Source: Micropterus salmoides
Lineage: Eukaryota > Chordata > Actinopteri > Centrarchiformes > Centrarchidae
Direction of reading: 5' to 3'
DNA length: 64,000 nt
NCBI RefSeq assembly: GCF_014851395.1
Contig: NW_024040485.1
Span: 13,912,899-13,976,898, forward strand
The position numbers were made by a program, and so were the translations under genes. Shown here one piece after another: positions 21,675-31,795 of this stretch (the stretch's first letter is position 1; each line of letters starts with the position of its first letter). The notes under the pieces are model-generated. The model saw nothing but the letters and a program-made list of their open reading frames with translations. It was not told the DNA's origin and did not search any database.

Positions 21675-22376
21675 AGCAGGTGTCTCTGGCAGTCTCCAGC
21701 ACCCCGTTGAAAGGTGGAGGGGGGCTGGAAAATTGCAGAGTGTAACCTTTATTCATCTCGCCATCCACTCGTTCATGGACATATTTTGCCACGGACAGTA
21801 GTGCTCTGAAAGCGGGAGAGCAAAAATGGACTCTATGGACACTTCTGACAGCCAGAAAAGAGGCCTCTCCACGAGCTAAAAAGCTGCTCCACATGGCCCA
21901 TGGGAGGGCTGTGGCGGAGATTGTGTGAACAACTCCGGCCGCTCGTTCTCTGTGTCAGACTCATGCCATGGGGAAAAACCTCCACTAAAACACGCTGATG
22001 GGTGAGGAGGCTACAGAAAGGCAGAGAGTGTGGATGGGCTGTTGTGTTTATGTAATGTGAATGTTTTTCGCTCATGATAATATGAGAAAGTGACAACAGC
22101 GGCTCAATAAGTGACGCAGCGCGTTCGTGCGCAGCGGAGCTAGCCTGTGTGGGAGATGTGTGTGTTAATAGCTGTAGGAAACTCGGGGGAGAGAAAGGCA
22201 GACTGACTGTTAGGAACATGTTCTTTATTGATATTTGGGGAGGAGTGCTGGGGACCTAGGCACGTCTCGCAGCGGGCGTAGAGGTCAAAACCAAGGTTGT
22301 AGCCAACGTTGCATGAAGGGCAGAGGCGGACTCTCTCTGAACGGCGGACCCCAATGGCAGAGTGGTGAGTAGCCAT
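21675..22376 (-). pseudogene. Inner DIRS gag-like remnant
   Basis: The frame from 22376 starts MATHHSAIGVRRSERVRLCP and contains CPSC...ARCETCLGPQH, a Cys/His cluster that I associate with the N-terminal region of DIRS gag proteins. The frame ends at 22140, and later segments (to about 21675) are open only in pieces. The same Cys cluster recurs in the outer copy near 22860-22900. A gag role (particle assembly) is known for the family; here it is a fossil. Confidence 0.6.
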
Positions 22377-22479
22377 GGCTAGGAAATGCTCTTTAGCAGG
22401 AAAACTTGCTCTTTAGCAGGAAAATATTCACTATATTCATTAAAACATTCATATAATATAATATATACTGCATGTGTAG

Positions 22480-22653
22480 CGCTGAAGAAAAGGGGAGAAG
22501 ATCTCGCAGGTATTATATAGTCAATATGCGGACCTGAGAGAGGCCTGTGCATGGCACATGGGCACGAAAGAAATCTTCAGGACTGAGCATACGCACGGGA
22601 ATGAACCCAATCTCGACAGCTCTTAGAGGGCGAAGCCTATACGAAATAGAACC
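22480..22653 (-). repeat. Inner DIRS 5' terminal inverted repeat
   Basis: Its reverse complement starts gttctatttcgtataggctt, continues cgccctctaagagctgtcga and ends near cttttcttcagcgct. The landmarks (terminus, ctattggg-like box, ttcttcagcgct end) parallel those of the outer repeats, but most of the middle is diverged. Confidence 0.75.
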
Positions 22654-22655
22654 GG

Positions 22656-22946
22656 GGAGTCCGCTGGGAGACTCATGAACAGGAAAAGCAGAGCCATCCG
22701 ACTCCCACTCTTACGATAACAGCAGGTTGAGGGCTTCGTCCAGAGACTGGGTGGGCCGCCACACCTCCTCATCCTGAACGGCAAAGCTATCGTCATGGCG
22801 CAGTACAGGCAGTGCGAACCGCGGGAGTGAGCGCTCGCCCGGCATGCTCTGGTCCTAGGCATGCCTCGCAGCGGGGATGGAGATCCCCCGGCATGATATA
22901 GCCCTGTGGGCCGGATACCCGTACGGATGTAGCGCCGTCTCGCCAT
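22656..22946 (-). pseudogene. Outer DIRS gag start remnant
   Basis: It begins with ATG at 22946 (MARRRYIRTG). In a shifted frame it gives PGDLHPRCEACLGPEHAGRA, which parallels the inner copy (LYARCETCLGPQH). It is cut at about 22656 by the 5' end of the inner element. The frame change between start and Cys cluster shows decay. Confidence 0.6.
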
Positions 22947-22975
22947 GTTCTAGCCGTTCATCTGCTCTTTAGACA

Positions 22976-23151
22976 GCTCAGTGCTGAAAAATTTAAAATG
23001 GGAGCTGATGGCTCTGTCTCACTGTTGTATATATACATGGTCAGACATAGAAGAGTCCCACACCGCGGATGGGTGTAGACAAGCTTTTCTCAGTGCAGCG
23101 CATGCGCGCGTTGGGATAAACCCAATAGCGATAGCCTTAGAGGGCGAACCA
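22976..23151 (-). repeat. Outer DIRS terminal inverted repeat (5' side of element)
   Basis: The reverse complement of this segment matches 16979-17166 through gccctctaaggctatcgcta, gcgcatgcgctg, gagaaaagcttgtct, ccgcggtgtggg and ttcagcactgag. The element terminus proper may extend to about 23167 (gttctccttcgtaaatgg in reverse). Confidence 0.85.
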
Positions 23152-23167
23152 TTTACGAAGGAGAACA

Positions 23168-26100
23168 TATATTACTGCATCCTACCAGTGATTTATCAAG
23201 CAAAATTGACACTGGGTAGTTCTCCAATGTGAGAATTTGCTGCTTTTGGTTTATATAATTTTCAATTGTATTTGAGCCTACAAAACAAGCAATTTTAAGA
23301 CCTTAGGCTCTGGGAAACTAATTGGTATTTTTTTAATATTTTTTAATACTAATTTATTTTCCAATTCCTTGATGAATCAGAATCAGAATAATTAATAATA
23401 TAAATAATTGTTTGTTGTTTTTTTCTAAAGAGCTGCTAGCAGTCTAAGGCTGTTCCTAATTACAAATCTAATGTGGCTAAATTGTGAATTTAACAGAGAG
23501 ACTAAACAGTGAAGCAACCATTCAAAATGAATTCTTAATTGCCACCTGTTCTGAGCTGTCAATGGTCAGGAGTTGCAGGGCTTATCAGTATTGTATAGGC
23601 GTCTTGGTACACAACACAAAAGGTGAAACAATTCGCACTGACTGAAGATAGCAATCACATAATGGAGGCTTGTTTGTGTGCTACACATGGGCTGAAATCA
23701 ACAGTAGAGTTTACAGGTGGCTACCATGAGAGAAATCCCTTGTCATTGTCAAACCATAACAACATGTGATTAACAAGCTCTTTTATAAGGCAGTCCACTG
23801 ACATCAGATTCACAATCAATCTACTTTTCCTTTTCCTGGCTGATGGGTGAATCATATGCTGCGTATACAGTAGTCTCTGAAGCTGCTGAACGGAAAAGTC
23901 TGTAGATCAGGTGTTTGAGTTAAATTATGCTGAGGGAAAAATATCAGTGAGGAGGAGGATGACTCAACGCACCTTCCAGGGGAATGAAGCCCATGCACAA
24001 ATAGGCCTTGACATGCAAATGAAGATGATCATGGACATTCTGTATGCTTATAAATGGTATTTTTCAGTGTGCCTTCATGGATTCTCCACCTTTTTTTGGA
24101 AGTAAACAAAACATTCTTCCCAATCTACTCTCAGACATCCCAGGCTCCATCTTCATTCCTGCACTGCACGGTCACATGTAATGAAATAAAACTGACAGAA
24201 TTTGATTAAACAATGTCCTTTACCATATATTCAGCTTGACGTTTTTAAGTTTAGTTTGAGTGGAACATATCTTACAATGTCAAAATCTACAGGGCTACCG
24301 ACTAACTTTTTTTCATTAGGAGCACAGCAAAGCCTGAACGATACTAGATTTTTGTGGCTAATGCCAATATTGATACCTGCGACCTTAAAAAAATCATATA
24401 AAGATAAAGAGTCCGATACTCTTCTTTCTTTTTTTTTTACACAGACACACTAATAACACATGCCAGAATATCTAACCTTTACCCTGAAGTTTAAGCATAC
24501 CAATTCAAACTGATCGTTAATCAACACTCAGCAGTATAGTAACTGTATTGATGTTTATCTGTGAAAAGGCAAAACATCTTCAAGTATCTTCTACTTAGTC
24601 TTGTTGCATTTAATTTTAACACACCATGGATATTTATTTATGTAGTACTGACCTGTTCTTTACTAATAGATACATTTTGCATAAATAACAATGTACTGTA
24701 CTTTACTGCACTAATGAAAAATGAATCATTTAGCAACATAGCTCCAGTTTTCTGAACAGTAAGTGTGATTTTTTCCGCATTGAACTACCACTAAAATGGT
24801 TGCAAACTCAACAGTAGCTGTCCATAGCCCTGATTGTCCATCTTAAACAGGAAAAACTCTGAGCAGTAATACTGTTTTCTTTACCCTGGGGACAGAGGAG
24901 TTTGAATTAGTTACACTAACATTCACTGCTGAATGCCATGGCAAGCAACAAGAAGAGTTTGCAGTGGCACACCGATGTGCAGCTCTATACAGAAAATGAA
25001 GTGTAAAAATACAGGAAGCACCTGGGAAGAGTTTCTAGTGTTCTGGTTAGAACTGATAGTCATGCCATGGCATATTGTACACAAAGATGTAAATGTAAAG
25101 CTCATTTGGATGCAAATTCAAACAAACATTGGCCAAGTCTTCAAAGTCAGCCTCATGTAACACCAAAGGAGCAGTTCCACATTGCATAACAGATTAGTCT
25201 TGTCTTTCCAGGATGTTCATGGTCACAACAGTGACTGAACTGTCACTGCGAGGTTCAACTAAAAGTTATTATAAGTCAACAAGCTCTTGAGTTGAAGATT
25301 TTCAAGTATTAAATCAGTGAACAAAACCATTCTTTCTGAAAATACCATTACCTCCTGTGGGGAAGTTGGAATGTTTGATTTACAGTATACCTGGTTGCAA
25401 AATATGTTTTATGAGCATATGCTGCTAAGGGTAGAAATGGTACTGTACAACCACACTTTAATCTTAAAAAATGAACTCTTCAGCCAAGAGGAAACATTTC
25501 TTTTTAACATACTGAATGCTATAAAGCTGTATTCCTGTAAGAGATAGCCTTCCAGTAAAGGGCCCACCATATGCATTGATATAGAGGCTGAGGTTATGGG
25601 CAGGTAACACGTACTTAAAGTTCCTGCTTAAAATTAGTAGATGCATTTAATGTAGACAGAGATCAGTAAGGCATGAAATGAGCCATCCCTGTGGAGGCGT
25701 CTCTAAAGCAGTGTACAGTAGGTACCTCGATCTCTCCCTGCACAACACAAGCCTGGTTATAGTGGCGCCATAAAGACTGTGCATGTGGTCTGCACTAACC
25801 TACACATATCAACAAAGCTGGTCTGAGGTTAATTGCTGTCAGACAACAATAATCACATTCCTAGGGGTGGTGTTGGATAGCATTTTATCAAATCTGAATT
25901 AATTATAGAATCCATTTATGGAATCAATTTTAAAATCAAACTTAGTTTGCCTTTCAACACTTGCAACAAAAACTCAACGATTAAACACCTGTTGGTCTAG
26001 TTGAACTACAAAAACAGACAATTTGCTTGTGGGGTTACAGAGTAAGTTTGGTTTCTGAGAACAGACACAGGCTTGCAAAGAGCACTTTATCCTGACAATA

Positions 26101-27034
26101 GCCAAAAGTTTCATTCCAGCTGCTAAGGAATCAGTGTTAATGAGCTATTGTTGATACAATCCACCTTCTGTGAGGTTTGTAATTTTAACCAGTGAAAGAT
26201 GAGAAGCCTGCCGCCTAAAAGTGTTGCTCTTTTCTAAGAAAAAGACTGAGGAGAGACAAGAGACAAAAGGAGTTTGTTAAGCGTCAGAATTGAGCACATC
26301 TGGCTGACCGCAAACTGGATCCAAAATGGATCCTGCTATCCAAACCTAAACCTACACAGGCCAATTTTGGATTTGTCAACATGTTAAATTCAGGTGTGAG
26401 GTAGTCTTCTTTACACTCTCTGACTTTAAGTTTCTGAAAAGAAACTAAATTCTAGCGGGGTATCTATCATCAAAAAGACTAACCTGGAAAATGGCTCAGT
26501 AAATCCTGCCATTTCCCTAAAGCCAAGCTGCCGAAACAACCCCCTCAAGTCATAATGAGGAGGAAAAATGTGATGGGAAACAACTGCGAAGCCACTGTGT
26601 GAGAAGGGAACACGGGGCCAGCTGCTCACTAGATCAGCTTCAGCAGGGGTATCTCACTCCATCACCACTGCATCAGTGAACACATCACATAGCTGGAGAG
26701 AGGCTGCATCAATCAAACACCACGCCACAGGGAGCTCGAGCTTTCAGCCCCCTTGGGAAAAACTTTGGAGACAGTGTCGAAACACAACAAAATATCAACA
26801 AATGAGCCTTGGGTTATGGCACATTTTGAGTGTAGAAATAAATAAATAAAGTTTACAGACTCCCTGCTGATACAGATGGGTGCACTTCCTTCCCATGCTT
26901 AATCCATGCTTTAACAACTAGGTAAACTCTGAGGGAGAAAAACAAAATATCCATAAAGGGTGGGGATAAAATGGAAGAGAGAACGGAAGAATCTATAGAA
27001 CAAACAAGTCCGGATTTATTTTCAACAGGCTTCA
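23168..27034. other. Non-coding tract, nothing coding recognised
   Basis: AT-rich DNA beyond the DIRS locus. One repeat fragment is noted separately at about 24325-24425. Open frames are short, and opposing frames of equal length occur around 24930-25160 on both strands, typical of chance. No gene, RNA gene or element boundary was identified. Confidence 0.45.
24325..24425 (+). repeat. Dispersed repeat fragment ('gatactagatttttgtgg' type)
   Basis: The order aacgatactagatttttgtg, gccaatattgatacc, then gagtccgatact resembles a family also represented at 40095 and 45745 (ccaataca/ctggattttt, then gataccaatttcgatattgg). It is strongly diverged; the ends are not defined. Confidence 0.35.
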
Positions 27035-27169
27035 GTGCACTGGCTCATTTGGATTATTTGTTTGGATCTATTGCAGCTACAAATGGCTGATGAAGAAAAA
27101 ATTCTGACAACAGATTTAGCTACCTGGACTTTAAGCACTAGGAATACGAACATGGGGTCAATCTATTGG

Positions 27170-27265
27170 GTTTTTTTTTTACGAAGACAGAAATTTACGT
27201 TGTTGTTTTATCATGCAATTCTAGAGAGTATTCTAAGATACGGTATCACAGCACATGTAGGCTAG
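27170..27265 (+). pseudogene. LINE reverse-transcriptase C-terminal fossil, first part
   Basis: The frame gives FFLRRQKFTLLFYHAILESI followed by LRYGITAHVG. This is the wording (RxFLRRLR...FYxAVIESILRYGIT.WFG) that I recall from the C-terminal region of fish LINE polymerases. It stops where a minisatellite begins. The next conserved segment of the same type of protein appears at 27898, so the two may be pieces of one copy split by later DNA. About 30 residues only; non-functional. Confidence 0.6.
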
Positions 27266-27482
27266 CTGGGTTGTGCACTATGCCATTGTGCAATAAGTAG
27301 GCGATTGGGGTAATACATGGGCTGTTGGATTGTTCAATACGTCATTGTGAATTGCATAGGTTTTGTGAAAATGTGTAATTTGTGCAATATGTAGGCTATT
27401 TGGGTTGTGCAATATGTCATTTGTGCAATACAAAGGCTATTAGGGTGCGCAATATCTCATTGTGTAAGGGTTGTGCTATATT
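27257..27482 (+). repeat. Degenerate minisatellite, about 40-50-bp unit
   Basis: About five imperfect units built on ggctatttgggttgtgcaat followed by atgtcatttgtgcaat. The last two (about 27390-27460) are the clearest. Such arrays occur in untranslated regions of fish LINEs. Confidence 0.7.
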
Positions 27483-27897
27483 TGCGGGGAATGCAGTCGA
27501 CAGGGTTGTTCAATCAAAAACTGCCATTGGAAGAAGGAGTTAATGTGCTTACTACGTATATAGGTACCTGTCTAATGTATATGAGAGCATGTGTTGTGTT
27601 GCATGAGAATATGTGTTGAGAGATGTTTATATCTGTATTCAAAACAAATTTCTCTTTGGGGACAATAAAGTGTATCTTATGTTATCTTCTCTTACCTATC
27701 TTATAGGCTACTTGGATCTAGCTGTGAAGGAACTTGATACACTGCAGACTATTCTTGTAAAAATAAACACAAAATGTGACTGTTTTTCTCCATACTGCAC
27801 TATAACTCAGCTTGAGAAGGAAGCAGCACACAGGAACGACTGTGTGTGCACTGATTTGGTGAAAAAAATACAGAAAAGAAGAATTCTGGACTTTTAC
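27483..27897 (+). mobile_element. Probable LINE 3' end plus unassigned filler between two LINE fossils
   Basis: It contains ttctctttggggacaataaa and gtgtatcttatgttatcttc at about 27650-27690, a typical ending of fish non-LTR elements. With the upstream minisatellite it may be the 3' end of a LINE copy inserted between the fossils at 27170 and 27898. The stretch from 27700 to 27897 is open in the frame of the downstream fossil, but I see no conserved residues there. Confidence 0.4.
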
Positions 27898-28068
27898 ATT
27901 TCCAGAGTCGGGAAACGGGCAGCAAACATCACAGCAGATCCATCTCACCCCGGACACAACCTGTTCCAGCTTCTCCCCTCCGGTAGGCGCTACAGAGCAC
28001 TGTACGCCAAAACCAAGAGACTCAGGAACAGTTTCTTCCCACAAGCCATCACTCTGATGCACAGCTGA
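27898..28068 (+). pseudogene. LINE polymerase C-terminal end
   Basis: The frame reads ISRVGKRAANITADPSHPGH, NLFQLLPSGRRYRAL and YAKTKRLRNSFFPQAITLMH, then stops. The block DPSHPGH...LLPSGRRYRAL...NSFFPQAI is the very end of the polymerase in several fish LINE families (CR1/L2/Rex-like, from recollection). The open frame runs on upstream to 27613 but is not conserved there. As a 5'-truncated or broken copy it cannot move by itself. Confidence 0.8.
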
Positions 28069-28372
28069 CTCAGGAACAATTCCTGTGCAATAACCCAGTC
28101 ACTCTGTCTCTAATCAGCCACCTGTTTACTGGTTACCACTTATTGTTTATTCATCATTCTTTCATTCTCTGTTCCAGAGCTGTTCATACTGTTATATTGT
28201 ATATATTGTATACCAAATCCACCTACCAAGTACATAATACCTGCACATAATACTTATTGATTCCAGCATCCTTTGCACTATGCTCCATCGCACTGTGTAC
28301 ATGTATGCATGTATGTGTATGTGCACCTGTATATCTCATCCACCTCCGACATGTACATAATAATAATAACTA
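28069..28372 (+). mobile_element. LINE 3' untranslated region
   Basis: It follows the polymerase stop directly, is AT-rich with reiterated cac/tgta-rich phrases (ctttgcactatgctcc, gtacatgtatgcatgtatg), and ends in acataataataataa, a short TAA-type tail expected of this LINE group. It marks the 3' boundary of the copy. Confidence 0.65.
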
Positions 28373-28622
28373 GAATGGGCATTTCCTTAAGAAAATGGGT
28401 GTGAGAGCTGCCAGCTATTTTTTGCAATTGCTACCGCTGTCGGTGCAATGTACAGCTACATCAGCTAAAAGACTCAATGATGTGCTGCACACTTGTTCAG
28501 CAAACATATGTGTTAAGTTTTGCCCCTTTTTGTTAACATGCTGTGAGCAGGGTTTTGTCCATCAATCTCTGGATCCGGAGCAAGAGCAAGACCTCCACCA
28601 CTGGACTACTCAGATACACTGT

Positions 28623-28768
28623 GAAGGGAAGGCTTTCAAGTTTCTTTGTCAATCATGTCTTATTCTGACAAAAAAATGGCTCCTAAGCACCAACAGAAGG
28701 CATGTTTTGCTTATAAACATATTTTCTGTGATGGCTACTGCGCTGTTGAAGAATAAAATAAATGAACA
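28623..28768. repeat. Left arm of a large inverted repeat
   Basis: 146 bases, starting gaagggaaggctttcaagtt. Apart from one 14-base internal insertion (about tataaacatatttt) it matches the reverse complement of 28913-29044 with roughly three mismatches. No transposase and no target duplication are evident. The frame through the arm is open on both copies, which is why similar peptides appear on opposite strands. Confidence 0.95.
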
Positions 28769-28774
28769 TACATT

Positions 28775-28872
28775 TCTTAATTTAGCTGACGCTTTTATCT
28801 AAAGCGACTTGAACCTGGGCCTCTCACACCAAAGGCAGGTATCTTATCCATTGCGCCATCACAGCCATTGAG
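28775..28872 (-). mobile_element. tRNA-derived SINE in the spacer of the inverted repeat
   Basis: On the minus strand there is a perfect A box tggcgcaatgg (28848-28858), a B-box-like ggttcaagtcg (28805-28815), then gctttagataaaagcgtcag and ctaaat. The last phrase is a common fish sequence (aaagcgtctgctaaatg) that follows tRNA-like heads. The tRNA-like part is imperfect, so it is a SINE fragment rather than a tRNA gene. It sits between two near-identical inverted arms. Confidence 0.65.
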
Positions 28873-28912
28873 TTAACAAGCTATTAAGTCTTTCACTGCA
28901 CAATTCTTTGGC

Positions 28913-29044
28913 TGTTCATTTATTTTATTCTTCAACAGCAGAGTAGCCATCACAGAGCAAAACATGCCTTCTATTGGTGCTTAGGAGCCATTTTTTTGTC
29001 AGAATAAGACATGATTGACAAAGAAACTTGAAAGCCTTCCCTTC
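28913..29044. repeat. Right arm of a large inverted repeat
   Basis: 132 bases, the reverse complement of 28623-28768 without the 14-base insertion. The spacer between arms is 144 bases. A transcript crossing both arms would form a long near-perfect hairpin. Confidence 0.95.
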
Positions 29045-29045
29045 G

Positions 29046-29218
29046 TAGGAACATTTTAAAATGCATAAAAATATTAATATAAAATCAACCATTACAGATA
29101 TCAGCAACACAGGTAATTGCACCCATCTCATGAAGAAGATGTATAATTTGAAGTTGGAACCAAGTTTGTAGAACAAACTGTACAGGAGCAGACAGATGCC
29201 AAAAAACGGCGGAATAAA
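29046..29218 (+). repeat. Dispersed direct repeat, copy 1
   Basis: About 173 bases with ttttaaaatgcataaa, tattaatataaaatcaacca, ttgaagttggaaccaagttt and agatgccaaaaaac in the same order as 30067-30246, with perhaps a tenth of positions changed. The family is not identified. It starts immediately after the inverted-repeat arm. Confidence 0.9.
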
Positions 29219-29379
29219 TTAGCATCATTAAGTTCCAACAACAAACAGCTGTGTAAAGTTTAAAGCTATAATATACTAACATTACGACCCGAGGAATTTT
29301 TGGTCACCATATTTAGTTTGTTATCATTAAGTTCAAACACCATAGGCAACAGGTGTTTAAAGTTGAAACCAATTAACAG
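29219..29379. other. Short unassigned spacer
   Basis: AT-rich, no motif recognised. The 'cattaagttccaacaac' and 'cattaagttcaaacacc' phrases are a weak internal duplication. Confidence 0.35.
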
Positions 29380-29466
29380 CGGTGCCAGCTGCAGGATTCA
29401 AACCCACAATTGGATTAGGAGGTGCGGCTCCAGAGACTGATCACTAACTAACTGCACCACCAGCCA
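29380..29466 (-). pseudogene. tRNA-like pseudogene or SINE head (long-variable-arm type)
   Basis: On the minus strand an A box (tggtgcagttag) and a B box (ggtttgaatcc) are about 45 bases apart and lie in a unit of about 85 bases, the length of class II tRNAs such as Ser or Leu. The ends ggctggtg and cagctggc pair poorly, so it is unlikely to be functional. No SINE body could be recognised with confidence. Confidence 0.5.
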
Positions 29467-30066
29467 GCCTGATTGTAATGATACAATTTCATGTGTTGTT
29501 GATACAAAAAGTGTATTTGCTTAATAAAAAAAGCTTTACAGCTATCATTTAGGACTTTTTAGTAAGTGCTTGAGTAGCTGAGCATAAAAATATACCTCTT
29601 GTGTCCAAACTCCAAACAGGAGGAAGATGCAGCAAGTTAAAGAATTAGTGACAGGGGGAGACCTCAGCCTGCAGCTACAACAGGGAGTGAATGGGAGACG
29701 ACTGAGACTTTCCAATCAATTAAGGATCAGAGATTAAAAACTAAACGTCCACTGAGCAGGATTTTGACATTTTGAGGGAAAAAAGGCATGTGGCTACAAA
29801 CATACAAGTTTACAAAAAAACTTCTGGTCTGCAAAATCCTCCTGTCTCCACTCTAACTGATCACATGACACACTGGTAAAGTCTGCTAAAAACTGTAAAA
29901 CCCTTCACTTTGGAAGGGCATAGCTCCTAAACTAAACATTTTTTTAGCAAACACCTTTGAAAGATCAACATCTTTTCTGCAACTTACAGCTGAAATTGAG
30001 TCTCTAGCTGCACATATGCCGGAGCACTAAGCTCTTAAAGTTGGAAGAGTGGAGTACCTGCTCCCA
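29467..30066. other. Unassigned sequence between direct repeats
   Basis: No coding frame or known element was seen. It may belong to the same unidentified dispersed repeat as its flanks. Confidence 0.35.
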
Positions 30067-30246
30067 TAGGAACCCATTCATTTTAAAATGCATAAACATA
30101 TTAATATAAAATCAACCATTACAGATATCAGCCAACAGGTAATAGCACCCATCTCATTAAGAAGATGCACAATTTGAAGTTGGAACCAAGTTTGTAGGAC
30201 AAACGGTACAGGACTAGTTAGATGCCAAAAAACAGCGGAATAAAAT
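30067..30246 (+). repeat. Dispersed direct repeat, copy 2
   Basis: Same order of landmarks as 29046-29218 in the same orientation, with an extra 'cccattca' near the start. It runs into an AAT microsatellite and a LINE-like 3' end, suggesting the repeat belongs to, or lies next to, a LINE-type unit. Confidence 0.9.
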
Positions 30247-30266
30247 AATAATAATAATAATAATAA
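30244..30266. repeat. (AAT)n microsatellite
   Basis: About seven to eight AAT/ATA units in a row. Confidence 0.9.
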
Positions 30267-30269
30267 AGA

Positions 30270-30530
30270 GCTGCAGCTCTCACACTTTTGTTCTCTAATA
30301 ATTTACTCCTGCATCTTTGCACTCTGCTCATTGCACTATTGTCTCAGTCTGTTTATATTGTTTTTGTTTATAGTGTGTATATATGTGTTCTCTATACTGT
30401 AGCCTGTGTCTGATTTTATTATTGTATTGTTTAAGTAAGCACATTGTGAGCAATGTACAATCCAGAGTCAAATTCCTCATATGTGTACACATATTTGGCA
30501 ATAAAAGCTGAGTTTGATTCTGATTCTGAG
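30270..30530 (+). mobile_element. LINE 3' end fragment
   Basis: It holds ctgctcattgcactattgtc, cattgtgagcaatgtacaat and gccagagtcaa-like phrases, then ggcaataaaagctgagtttg, finishing in gattctgattctga. This composition and the reiterated tail are typical of fish LINE 3' ends. No coding sequence is attached. Confidence 0.65.
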
Positions 30531-30887
30531 CTGCATGTGTTGTTTGTTCTGCTGAAAGCTGGAGGTAAATTATGAAGTCAAAATCAAACCAGCAGCCTAC
30601 ATCATGCCTTTTCTAATGTTCGTTCTGCTACAGAGCAAGTTTTCACTCCCAATTGTTGCCCACCACTCTCCTCTTTAGTGTTGTCTCACAGTGCAAGAGC
30701 ATTGTATGTTTTGTACTGACAATATCAAACATGTTTGAAAATCTCAAAATGTCTGAGGGGGCTCAAAAAGTAGACCAAACTGCCTCTCTGTTCTGTTCAA
30801 ACCGTTCCAGCGTGGTTTGAGTTTTTATTTTGACATTGTTTATTTTTGCCTGCCTTTAGTATGCAAAATATCATGTATAATGATACT

Positions 30888-31160
30888 AGCAGTGTTTCCC
30901 ATACATAAGCTTTACTTGGGTGGGCCACCCAGGTATATATGGCGACCGATTTTAAACTCGTTCTTGATTGCAGCGCTGCGCAGCGCATATTCGCTCCTCA
31001 CATCCTCTCATTCGGTCACTCTCTCTCTCTTTCTCTCTCACTCTCTCGCAAACACGGACAACAGACCTGTCCGTGAATTTAACTGGTTGGTATCATAAAC
31101 ACCTCAGCGCAAATCTGTCCTTGTCAGAGACCCATCTTCAAAACAGTTGTTAGCAAGCAT
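30888..31160 (+). repeat. Dispersed repeat beginning cagtgtttcccatacat
   Basis: The start cagtgtttcccatacataag, then cttgggtgggccacccaggt, is a phrase I recall from widespread fish repeats; CAGTGTTTCCC resembles hAT-type ends. A CT-rich run (31018-31046) lies inside. A matching inverted end was not found; a second gtgtttccc at about 31788 is in the same orientation. Confidence 0.45.
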
Positions 31161-31795
31161 GTAAGGAGTCTAGCTAATAAGGATAGCTATGTTAACTTTG
31201 GAAAACAGCTGTCGAATAAATCGTATAACTGGTAGTCTACAGGTGCATTTGAGATAACTGGCTGACTTTCGCCAACTTGATAGATAGGGGAATAAAAACA
31301 GCGCCGTCAAGTCAGACTGCATAGCTTACTTTGAGTTTATAACAATGATCTGGCCTTGCTCCCACGAGGTCTAGTGATGCGACAGGTAGGTAGCTTACAA
31401 TATCTGTTTTGCCAAATTATGCAATTCACTTCTTAAGGTCCTTTTAGGACACTTTGCTGTTTGAACGCGGTTAACCACATGTTTTTGCTGAATCTGAAGA
31501 AATGGTACTTTTACTTAGTGTAATAATATTTTAATGATCCTTAATAATCATAAAATATATACTGATCATTTATCACTGTTGATGAACCCCACAAAGAATA
31601 GTATAGCGTTTAAAAGCAGAACTTTAATGCATTTTCATTCTCGGCAGGCATGCAAAATTCAGCATAACACCTGTGACAGTCGACTGCTGACTAGAGCATA
31701 TTTTTGTATTTTTCAAAAGAGGATAAAACTGTGTCTGGACATATTTTTAAGGGGAAAAAAGAAAAAAAATATCTACGGCCTCTGAAGTGTTTCCC

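Larger units (their letters stand above)
19213..22653 (-). mobile_element. Inner DIRS-type retroelement, inserted in the outer copy
   Basis: A second, related DIRS copy in the same orientation. Its termini match in inverse orientation (gttctatttcgtataggctt, then cgccctcta, at 19234-19262 and at about 22622-22653 reversed). Inside, on the minus strand, are a gag zinc-finger-like region (22376 down), RT (about 21620-20900) and RNase H (about 20900-20540). No tyrosine recombinase remains: RNase H runs straight into a tRNA-like sequence and the 3' terminus. The 3' terminal repeat is itself split by an insertion (19264-20257). Frameshifts make it inactive. Confidence 0.75.
16979..23151 (-). mobile_element. 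Outer DIRS-type retroelement, decayed and interrupted
   Basis: This 6.2-kb unit is bounded by inverted repeats of about 170-190 bp (16979-17166 and 22976-23151). Its coding content is on the minus strand in DIRS order: a gag-like start (22946 to about 22656), then after an interruption reverse transcriptase (about 18538-17900), RNase H end (about 17900-17500) and only a vestige of the tyrosine-recombinase start (about 17500-17390). Inverted terminal repeats rather than LTRs, and the RT/RNase H signature, are known marks of the DIRS group (YR retrotransposons). A second DIRS copy is inserted at about 19213-22653. Stops, frameshifts and loss of the recombinase make it inactive. Confidence 0.75.
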
